A stretch of DNA of 13,756 nt. It comes from Cyanobacteriota bacterium (lineage in GTDB: Bacteria > Cyanobacteriota > Cyanobacteriia > Phormidesmidales > Phormidesmidaceae). Position 1 is the stretch's first letter. Every line of letters starts with the position of its first letter. The notes under the pieces were generated by a model, which was not told where the DNA came from, did no database searches, and saw only the letters and a list, made by a program, of their open reading frames with translations. The translations under genes and the position numbers were made by a program. This document shows positions 1 to 5,136 of this stretch, in pieces. The DNA lies in assembly GCA_027483425.1 (NCBI GenBank), contig JAIXUR010000529.1:1-13756 (forward strand), read 5' to 3'.

Positions 1-262
1 CGGCCCCTTTGTCCGCCAACTCAACGATTGCTCCCACCTGCCCCTGCACCTGCGCCGCCCCTGGGCGGGTAATGGATCCGATGGGTAGGGTAGGGGTGGA
101 TGCGTGGGGATGGCTCCTTGGGGCCACCCTGCCTCAAATAGGAAGCACCCGCCCCAGTAGGGGCCCAGGGCCTGCGTCCTTGGGCGTAGGCAACATGCTT
201 TGGGTATTTCGTTGCCAGAATGGTTCCAACCCCTCCCCTTTGCCCCTGCCGACCTAACCCCT
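1..262. other. Left-edge region without a supported gene
   Basis: No reading frame here looks like a convincing gene. Just before the sugar dehydrogenase there is a small hairpin at 170-191: arms GCCTGCG and CGTAGGC, one G-T wobble, 8-nt loop. It could be leader structure, or the end of an upstream transcript, but no T-run follows it. On the minus strand the first ~80 bases are open and translate plausibly (ending VGAIVELADKGA), so the 5' end of a minus-strand gene running off the left edge is possible. No start codon or ribosome site decides this. Confidence 0.4.
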
Positions 263-1501
263 ATGATGTTGCCCCCATTCCTCCCCGTGGTGGTTCCCCT
301 GATGGTCACCCTGGCCCTGGGTAGCTGTGCCCTGTCCACCCCCCGTGGCCCGCAGGCGGCCAATCCACCGGAGACTGAACCCGCCAGGGTTGACTCCAGC
401 CCCACTGACCCTGCTCCCCTAGAGGCGATCGCTGTCGTCAATACCGTCACCCCTGTCACCGTGGTAGAGGGCCTCGAGCATCCCTGGGGGATAGCCTGGC
501 TGCCCAACGGCGACATGCTGATTACCGAGCGACCGGGCCGCCTACGGCGGGTGAGCCGCGACGGCACCCTAGACCCGACTCCCATGGCTGGGCTACCCCC
601 GGTGTTAGCCCTGGGCCAGGGAGGTCTTCTAGACATTGCCCTGCACCCACAATTTGAACAAAACCGCTGGATTTACCTGGTCTACGCCGATGGTACCCGG
701 CAAGCCAACCGCACCCAGGTGGCCCGTGCCCGCCTAGAGGGCAATACCCTGACCGACTGGACGGTGATCTTTACCAACAACCGCGACAAGTCCGCTGGCC
801 AGCATTTTGGCTCTCGCCTGCTGTGGCTGCCCGATGGCACATTACTGGTAGCCATCGGCGACGGCGGCAACCCACCGATTCAGCTCGACGGCGAGCTAAT
901 TCGCAACCAGGCCCAAAACCGTCAGACGTTACTGGGTTCCGTGGTTCGTCTGACCGAGACAGGCGAGGCCCCCAGCGACAACCCCTTTGTGAATGATCCT
1001 GAGGCCAATCCTCTGCTCTGGAGTTACGGCCACCGCAATATTCAGGGTCTAGCCCTCGATGCCGAGACCAACCAGGTATGGTCTACGGAGCACGGGTCCC
1101 GCGGTGGCGACGAGCTGAATCGGCTTGAATCCGGTAAAAACTATGGTTGGCCAGTGGTTACCTACAGTGAAGAATATTCCGGCGGTCCGATTTCAAATCA
1201 GCAATCTCGTCCAGGGATGGTCGATCCAATCACCTACTGGACGCCAGCCATTGCCCCCTCGGGGCTGGCGGTCTACCGGGGCGATCGCTATCCCCAGTGG
1301 CAGGGGCAGATATTTGCTGGCGGCCTAGTGTCCCAGGACGTGCGTCGCCTTGAGGTTGACGCCAGTGGCAACATCGTCACCGAAACACCTATTCCCATTG
1401 GCCAGCGGGTGCGCGATGTCCGCCAGGGGCCAGACGGATTCCTCTATGTGCTGACCGACGACACCAACGGACGTCTGATCCGCTTGGAGCCAGCCTCCTA
1501 A
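263..1501 (+). CDS. PQQ-dependent aldose sugar dehydrogenase, lipoprotein
   Basis: This is a six-bladed beta-propeller quinoprotein of the soluble glucose/aldose sugar dehydrogenase family (GSDH, YliI/Asd type). Known members oxidise aldose sugars to lactones using bound PQQ and calcium. Residue numbers follow the ATG at 263 (412 aa). Blade motifs run in family order: LEHPWGIAWLPNGDMLITER (71-90), GQGGLLDIALHP (118-129), a possible catalytic-base histidine in QHFGSRL (His181), LLWSYGHRN with the Arg-Asn pair (251-259), EHGSRGGDELN (276-286), and WTPAIAPSG (326-334). The N-terminus is hydrophobic and ends in a lipobox-like LGSC (Cys22), so it is probably a lipoprotein on the periplasmic side. 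There is no Lys/Arg in the n-region, which is unusual. A TTG at 200 would add 21 residues, but the ATG puts the hydrophobic segment at the very start, so I prefer it. It converges with the DUF2811-like gene. The true substrate is unknown, and whether this organism makes PQQ cannot be seen here. Confidence 0.9.
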   Translation: MMLPPFLPVVVPLMVTLALGSCALSTPRGPQAANPPETEPARVDSSPTDPAPLEAIAVVNTVTPVTVVEGLEHPWGIAWLPNGDMLITERPGRLRRVSRDGTLDPTPMAGLPPVLALGQGGLLDIALHPQFEQNRWIYLVYADGTRQANRTQVARARLEGNTLTDWTVIFTNNRDKSAGQHFGSRLLWLPDGTLLVAIGDGGNPPIQLDGELIRNQAQNRQTLLGSVVRLTETGEAPSDNPFVNDPEANPLLWSYGHRNIQGLALDAETNQVWSTEHGSRGGDELNRLESGKNYGWPVVTYSEEYSGGPISNQQSRPGMVDPITYWTPAIAPSGLAVYRGDRYPQWQGQIFAGGLVSQDVRRLEVDASGNIVTETPIPIGQRVRDVRQGPDGFLYVLTDDTNGRLIRLEPAS

Positions 1502-1529
1502 CCCCTAAACAACCGGCCAACAACCAGCC

Positions 1530-1754
1530 CTAGGCAGCGTAGTCGAATACGGCGTCCAGGTACAACCGGTTAATGCGGCGATCGCTGACGCCGTTCTGCA
1601 TCAAAAATAGGGATAAAGCGGCACAAAACACCCGGTGTTGACTCCAGGACGGATGGGATTCTACGTAGTCGCGCATCGCTTCAAACAATTCCTCCGGTAC
1701 CTCCACACTCAGACTAATTCTCGAGGCCATCGTCACTCTCGACTGTTCACTCAT
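1530..1754 (-). CDS. DUF2811-like small protein with ribbon-helix-helix-like pattern
   Basis: The product is a 74-aa protein of unknown function. From memory its core resembles the cyanobacterial DUF2811 family: RISLSVEVPEELFEAM, then ESHPSWSQHRVFCAALSLFLMQNG, then a C-terminal YLDAVF. The layout, a short beta-strand followed by two helices, is also like CopG/MetJ ribbon-helix-helix DNA-binding proteins, so a small DNA-binding role is possible but unproven. I chose the ATG at 1754 because GGGGGAG lies 5 nt upstream and GGAG lies directly adjacent. The frame is open to 1805, which would add 17 residues, and an internal Met at 1730 is also possible. It stands alone between the convergent sugar dehydrogenase and the long structured interval that forms its upstream region. 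Confidence 0.75.
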   Translation of the reverse strand: MSEQSRVTMASRISLSVEVPEELFEAMRDYVESHPSWSQHRVFCAALSLFLMQNGVSDRRINRLYLDAVFDYAA

Positions 1755-2041
1755 CTCCACTCCCCCAAGCTGAAAAATTGACACCAGAACACCACCCCTG
1801 CCCACTCTTGAGCAGGCTGGATCCCTTATGAATAGGGAGTTCAGAGACTGCTATCAGAGCTGGAACAGAAGTGCTGTGTCAGCTGGTCGAACCATTGTCA
1901 CCAGACTTCTATAGGATGTCAATCTTGCCAAGGACGCCCCAATCCGCTAGCTGAAATTCTCGCCAAACGAGGCTTCAGGGGTTTCAGCGATCCCCGTGGG
2001 GGCCGACAGTAGCCACAACCACAGAGTCGATCTGATGTACT

Positions 2042-2050
2042 TGTGGACAA
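2042..2050 (-). promoter_or_regulatory. DnaA-box-like nonamer TTGTCCACA
   Basis: Read on the minus strand the sequence is TTGTCCACA. It differs from the E. coli consensus TTATCCACA only by A to G at position 3 and is identical to the preferred box in several other bacteria. It lies 50 nt from the TGGGGAAAAC repeats. A single match could occur by chance; the clustering makes it worth noting. Confidence 0.35.
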
Positions 2051-2070
2051 CCCAATTTTCCCAGCTGTGA

Positions 2071-2095
2071 CTAAACCCCTGTTTAGCCGTTAAAC
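2071..2095. repeat. Alternating small inverted repeats CTAAAC/GTTTAG/TAAAC
   Basis: CTAAAC (2071-2076) and GTTTAG (2081-2086) form a perfect 6-bp hairpin with the loop CCCT. The right arm GTTTA can instead pair with TAAAC at 2091-2095, so two hairpins exclude each other. The element lies between the DnaA-box-like site and the TGGGGAAAAC repeats. Confidence 0.4.
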
Positions 2096-2097
2096 CC

Positions 2098-2140
2098 TGG
2101 GGAAAACTCCCCCATTCCTGGGGAAAACCCTGGGGAAAAC
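2098..2140 (-). repeat. Three copies of TGGGGAAAAC (minus: GTTTTCCCCA)
   Basis: Exact 10-mers occur at 2098-2107, 2119-2128 and 2131-2140; each is also preceded by C, and copies 1 and 3 share a longer CCCTGGGGAAAAC. On the minus strand each contains TTTTCCCCA, one mismatch from TTTTCCACA, a DnaA-box form reported for cyanobacteria. All face the same way and lie just outside the AT-rich tract, which is iteron-like or origin-like spacing. They could instead be binding sites for another regulator. Confidence 0.55.
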
Positions 2141-2145
2141 GGGTC

Positions 2146-2195
2146 GAGAAAATAAAAAAAATATAAAACATAAACCCGTCTTTATTTTTGGGTTT
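2146..2195. other. AT-rich tract, possible unwinding element or promoter/terminator
   Basis: This is about 50 bases of nearly pure A/T in a GC-rich window. It includes an A8 run followed by TATAAA (2162-2167), and a 6-bp hairpin AAACCC (2172-2177) / GGGTTT (2190-2195). On the plus strand TATAAA could act as a -10 element. On the minus strand the hairpin is followed by a T-rich run, like a weak intrinsic terminator. Next to the repeats it could also serve as a DNA unwinding element. Confidence 0.4.
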
Positions 2196-2221
2196 GTTAC
2201 CGCCTCCCCCCCGGCGGTAAC
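2196..2221. repeat. Perfect 9-bp hairpin with a C7/G7 loop
   Basis: GTTACCGCC (2196-2204) and GGCGGTAAC (2213-2221) are perfect inverted arms flanking TCCCCCCC. There is no T-run directly after it on either strand, so it is not a textbook terminator alone. It abuts the weaker AAACCC/GGGTTT stem, and the two in tandem followed by T-rich sequence could end a minus-strand transcript coming from rsgA. Confidence 0.6.
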
Positions 2222-2254
2222 CGTCAGTTGCTCCCCCCCAAGCAGTCTGTGTAC

Positions 2255-2315
2255 CCCCGATTCGTAGGGGCATTTCAGTGTAATGACCCTACCGAGTGTG
2301 GGTTCCTAATCGGGG
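2255..2315. other. Nested stem structure, candidate structured RNA
   Basis: An outer stem CCCCGATT (2255-2262) / AATCGGGG (2308-2315) encloses an inner hairpin: GTAGGG (2264-2269) with CCCTAC (2287-2292), then a G-A mismatch, then CATT (2271-2274) with AATG (2282-2285), and a 7-nt loop. About 15 nt between the inner and outer right arms stay unpaired. The nesting of 8, 6 and 4 bp stems in 61 nt is compact. I do not recognise it as 6S, SRP, tmRNA, RNase P or a tRNA. Which strand would be transcribed is unclear. Confidence 0.4.
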
Positions 2316-2456
2316 CTTAGTGAGTCGGATCCAGTCTTATCGCTTTACCTGCGGTTGGTCACAGGGAGCAAAGATGTCTCGGCCAGCCAGCACTGGCGTT
2401 CTCGCTGGCGACGGGCTAGCCGCCCTACGCCATTCCCGTGAGACTTCCGCAGGAAG

Positions 2457-2480
2457 GACTAGGGCGATCGCCCCCTAGTC
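2457..2480. repeat. HIP1-centred inverted repeat over the rsgA stop
   Basis: GACTAGGG (2457-2464) and CCCTAGTC (2473-2480) are perfect 8-bp arms around a HIP1 site (2464-2471). The repeat includes the rsgA stop codon (2475-2477). It could fold at the transcript end and protect or terminate the mRNA, but no T-run follows on the minus strand. Confidence 0.5.
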
Positions 2481-3626
2481 GAAATCGGCTTGGTCTGGGT
2501 TACAACCCTCCCCGTCCCCCTCTAAGCCCTCGGCTTGGTTATCGAGGCCATAGCACAACTCATCTAGGGTTTGCCTCTGGCGACGACGGGAAGGGCGGCG
2601 ATAGGTCTTAGTCTGAAGGCGAGGCTCATGGTTGGTTTGGCCCTGGGCACCCATTCTGACCTTGAGGGCGGCATCGGGGTCGCGGCGGTGTTGGCGATCC
2701 TGCTGGTAAGCCAGCACCTCTGCCAACAGGGTTAGGTAAATGTCATAGCGGGGCCAGTCAGTGCCCACAGCACAGCCTGGGTCACCCCGGTGCAGACAGT
2801 CCTTAAACTGGCAACAGCCCTCGCCTAGGCGCTGGCGAATCTCGGGAAAACACTGGCCCAGCGCCGCTGGAGTCAGGGTCATGTCGGGCTGGTTAAAGCC
2901 TGGGGTGTCGGCCAAAAACCCTCCCCCGGGCAGCTCAAACAGTTCCACATGGCGAGTCGTGTGGCGACCCCGACTCAGTTTGCCCGATACCGTCCCAGTT
3001 CTCAAATCGCTCTGGGGAATGAGTCGGTTGATCAGGCTCGACTTCCCCACGCCTGAGGGACCAGACACCACCGTTGTGTGCCCCTTCAGAAGCGCAGGGA
3101 GTCCCCCCAGGGAGGCATCCCCCTGCACACTGACCAAGGTGGGCCTGTACCCCCACTGCTGGAGCTGGTCTTGCCAGTGCTGGCGGGTAGCGGCACTCAC
3201 CAGATCTTGTTTATTGAGGCAGAGGCTCACCCGCACCCCCGTAGACTCGGCCTTGACCAAAAATCGACTCAGCTGCTGGGGGTCAAGGTCGGGCTCGGCT
3301 AAGGCAAACACCAGGAGAATCTGGTCGGCATTGGCCATGGGTGGGCGGTCTAACACCGTTCGGCGGGGGGAAACAGCGGCGATCGCCCCTCGCTTGTCGG
3401 CCCAGTCCAGTGCCTCCAGGCGTACCAAATCCCCCACCATCACCTGCTGGCCGGTTTTTTTCAGCCGGGCCCGCCGGGTACATAGTAGGGTATCAGTTGT
3501 AACGGCCCCCTCAAGACTGCCCAACTGCACCCGGTAGTAGTTGGCCTGAATTGCCACTACCACTCCCCAGGGGCCAGCTACGGCCTCTGAATTTGGCAAA
3601 AACCTATCAGATCCATGGGGATCCAT
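2475..3626 (-). CDS. rsgA: Ribosome small-subunit-dependent GTPase RsgA (YjeQ)
   Basis: A circularly permuted GTPase that binds the 30S subunit late in assembly and hydrolyses GTP to release immature or factor-bound states. It is 383 aa. An N-terminal OB-fold (about 18-90) is followed by G motifs in permuted order: G4 NKQD (138-141), G1 GPSGVGKSS (189-197), the switch region GRHTTRHV, and G3 DTPG (240-243). The zinc motif C-x4-C-x-H-x5-C is intact (Cys272, Cys277, His279, Cys285). A C-terminal tail of about 60 residues, basic then acidic (about 325-383), is longer than in many bacterial RsgA and ends in a D/E-rich segment. The ATG at 3626 lies 3 nt after the stop of the tusA-like gene, so translation is probably coupled. 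It is the last gene of the grpE-dnaK-dnaJ-tusA-rsgA run; a palindrome overlaps its stop. Confidence 0.96.
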   Translation of the reverse strand: MDPHGSDRFLPNSEAVAGPWGVVVAIQANYYRVQLGSLEGAVTTDTLLCTRRARLKKTGQQVMVGDLVRLEALDWADKRGAIAAVSPRRTVLDRPPMANADQILLVFALAEPDLDPQQLSRFLVKAESTGVRVSLCLNKQDLVSAATRQHWQDQLQQWGYRPTLVSVQGDASLGGLPALLKGHTTVVSGPSGVGKSSLINRLIPQSDLRTGTVSGKLSRGRHTTRHVELFELPGGGFLADTPGFNQPDMTLTPAALGQCFPEIRQRLGEGCCQFKDCLHRGDPGCAVGTDWPRYDIYLTLLAEVLAYQQDRQHRRDPDAALKVRMGAQGQTNHEPRLQTKTYRRPSRRRQRQTLDELCYGLDNQAEGLEGDGEGCNPDQADFD

Positions 3627-3629
3627 CGC

Positions 3630-3908
3630 CTAGAGGGGGCGACGGACGTGGAGGGCAAAATACCCATCACAATCCACCAGGTGCTCTATTCGATACCCCT
3701 CCATGGTGAGGCTATCGGGCACCTGCTCCACCGGCTCACCGGCATCCAGCCACACCTCTAGCAGAGCTCCGGCGGGCATTTTTTCCAGCTGTAGCTTAGT
3801 CCGCACAAAGTTGATCGGGCAGGGGGTGCCCCGCAGGTCTAATTGTCCATCAGCGGATTGTCCATCGGGGGATTGTCCATTGGGGGTCGGTAGGGCTGTG
3901 CTGCTCAT
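3630..3908 (-). CDS. TusA-family sulfurtransferase-like protein (UPF0033)
   Basis: A 92-aa protein of the TusA/SirA/YeeD fold. Family members carry activated sulfur on a single cysteine for thiolation or other sulfur relay. The core LDLRGTPCPINFVRTKLQLEKM places the conserved Cys at residue 30, followed by Pro, but the second proline of the family's CPxP motif is Asn here (CPIN). From memory this form is common in the cyanobacterial copies beside dnaJ, so it is probably a subfamily trait. The first ~22 residues are low complexity and come from a 15-bp tandem repeat (DGQ repeats). Its ATG overlaps the dnaJ stop by 4 nt (ATGA), and rsgA follows after 3 nt. The partner is unknown; the position suggests co-production with the chaperone and ribosome-assembly proteins. 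Confidence 0.9.
   Translation of the reverse strand: MSSTALPTPNGQSPDGQSADGQLDLRGTPCPINFVRTKLQLEKMPAGALLEVWLDAGEPVEQVPDSLTMEGYRIEHLVDCDGYFALHVRRPL
3842..3886. repeat. Three-copy 15-bp tandem repeat in the tusA-like N-terminus
   Basis: Copies begin at 3842, 3857 and 3872, each ATTGTCCATYRGSGG-like, differing at one to three bases. Because 15 is a multiple of three the reading frame is kept and the repeat encodes NGQSP-DGQSA-DGQLD. Copy number could vary between strains without disrupting the gene. Confidence 0.8.
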
Positions 3909-5032
3909 CCGCGAAATAGCCCCCCCAAAAAACCTTCAATGCCGCCCCGGTTCACCTTTTCACCACGAATTTCCGCCAGCTTTTCAACCAGTTCTCGTTC
4001 TTCAGGCTTGAGTCGAGTCGGAATATCGACCTGTACCGTCAACAAATGATCGCCCCGGCTGACCGGATTACCCAGCTTAGGCACACCACGGTTGTCGAGG
4101 GTGAGTATCGTACCGGGCTGTGTGCCTGCGGGGACATCGATTTCCATCGGTCCGTCTACGGTTTCGATGGTGAGTTTGCAGCCTAAAATAGCCTGGAGAT
4201 AGCTGATTTTGAGGTCAGAAAGAATATTGATGCCGTCGCGCTTAAAGGCAGCGTCTTCGGCTACAAAGAGATAAACATAGAGATCGCCTGCCGGACCACC
4301 CCGCAGACCAGCATCTCCCTCACTAGAAACCCGTAACCGAGTACCATTGTCCACCCCGGCTGGCACAGTAATTTTAAGCTTTTTCGTCTCCTGGGTTTGC
4401 CCGCTGCCGCCGCATACATCACAGCGATCTTCAATGACCTCACCCGTGCCGTTACAGGTGGGGCAGGCTGAAACCTGAGTAAAGCTGCCAAAGGGAGTTC
4501 GGGTGGCTCGACGCACCTGACCGGTGCCGCCGCAGGTGCCGCAGGTGGTGGGGCGGGTACCCGGCTTCGCCCCACTGCCGGTACAGGTGCCACAGGTTTC
4601 CAGGTGGCTGATTTTGATTTCCTTCTCGCCCCCGAACACCGCCTCTTTAAAGTCAAGCCGCAGATCTAGGCGGAGATCGTCTCCCCGGGTCGGCCCCCGC
4701 CGCCGCGGGCCCTGGCCACCGCCGCTACCGGAGAAGCCGCTAAAAAAGCTCTCAAAAATATCGGCGAAGCCACCCATGTCGCCCATATCCTGGAACCCCC
4801 CGGCCCCAGCCGCCCCTAACCCCGCTTCGCCAAATCGATCGTAGCGAGCCCGGGTTTCGGGTTCCGACAGCACCTCGTAGGCGCGGTTAATTTCCTTAAA
4901 GGTGTCTTCGGCCCCAGGGTCTTTATTGACATCCGGGTGGTACTTACGAGCTAAGCGGCGATAGGCCCGCTTAAGGTCATCTTGATCGGCATTGCGCGAA
5001 ATACCAAGAATGTCATAGAAATCACGGGCCAT
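3905..5032 (-). CDS. dnaJ: Chaperone protein DnaJ (type I Hsp40)
   Basis: Co-chaperone that delivers unfolded clients to DnaK and stimulates its ATPase. It is a full type I protein of 375 aa. The J-domain (about 3-68) has HPD at 32-34. A Gly/Phe-rich linker follows (about 69-115). The zinc-binding domain has four CxxCxGxG repeats (CGTCTGSG 147, CGTCGGTG 164, CPTCNGTG 190, CDVCGGSG 204), then two C-terminal client-binding domains. The ATG at 5032 has no strong ribosome site. The gene follows dnaK after a 104-bp gap and overlaps the tusA-like gene by 4 nt. Cyanobacteria carry several DnaJ paralogues; this one is probably the partner of the adjacent DnaK. Confidence 0.96.
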   Translation of the reverse strand: MARDFYDILGISRNADQDDLKRAYRRLARKYHPDVNKDPGAEDTFKEINRAYEVLSEPETRARYDRFGEAGLGAAGAGGFQDMGDMGGFADIFESFFSGFSGSGGGQGPRRRGPTRGDDLRLDLRLDFKEAVFGGEKEIKISHLETCGTCTGSGAKPGTRPTTCGTCGGTGQVRRATRTPFGSFTQVSACPTCNGTGEVIEDRCDVCGGSGQTQETKKLKITVPAGVDNGTRLRVSSEGDAGLRGGPAGDLYVYLFVAEDAAFKRDGINILSDLKISYLQAILGCKLTIETVDGPMEIDVPAGTQPGTILTLDNRGVPKLGNPVSRGDHLLTVQVDIPTRLKPEERELVEKLAEIRGEKVNRGGIEGFLGGLFRG

Positions 5033-5088
5033 AGGGGGCTACCTAGACAACTCCAGCAACAATCAAACCTTAAACCATCTTAAAAGGA

Positions 5089-5114
5089 GTACCCCATTTG
5101 CCCAGGTGGGATAC
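5089..5114 (-). terminator. Hairpin between dnaK and dnaJ, weak terminator-like
   Basis: On the minus-strand RNA, GUAUCCCA (5114-5107) pairs with UGGGGUAC (5096-5089), 8 bp with one U-G, and is followed by UCCUUUUAAG. The U-run is short. It could lower read-through from dnaK into dnaJ or mark a processing site. Function is inferred only. Confidence 0.3.
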
Positions 5115-5136
5115 CCGTCCCTGACCGTAATCACTT

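Larger units (their letters stand above)
1755..2474. other. Long intergenic interval rich in repeats and hairpins
   Basis: About 720 bases lie between the 5' end of the DUF2811-like gene and the 3' end of rsgA. The frames open here (for example 1947-2273 on minus) give low-complexity translations resembling no family I know. The interval holds a DnaA-box-like site (2042-2050), three TGGGGAAAAC repeats (2098-2140), an AT-rich tract (about 2146-2195), a C7-loop hairpin (2196-2221), a two-stem structure (2255-2315), and a HIP1-centred palindrome over the rsgA stop (2457-2480). Positions 1806-1940 contain nothing I can name. The possible readings are a replication-origin-like region, a noncoding RNA locus, or both. 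Confidence 0.6.

Noticed and set aside
1..80. Possible 5' end of a minus-strand gene leaving the window
   Set aside because: The translation looks protein-like (VGAIVELADKGA) but it is too short to identify and no start or ribosome site is clear.
9..257. 82-codon open frame on the plus strand at the left edge
   Set aside because: The translation is rich in Pro/Gly/Cys with no motif and runs into the sugar dehydrogenase start region in another frame.
1947..2273. 108-codon open frame on the minus strand
   Set aside because: The translation is low complexity, shaped by the TTTTCCCCA repeats and the AT-rich tract, with no family resemblance; it crosses the hairpins.
2444..2470. SRP RNA-like segment (CCGCAGGAAGGACT)
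   Set aside because: A short resemblance to the SRP RNA apical region only; the conserved loops and the rest of the molecule are missing.
2761..3537. Long plus-strand open frame opposite rsgA
   Set aside because: It is the antisense of a clearly conserved rsgA with all GTPase and zinc motifs; its own translation is Arg/Ser-rich and unrelated to any family.
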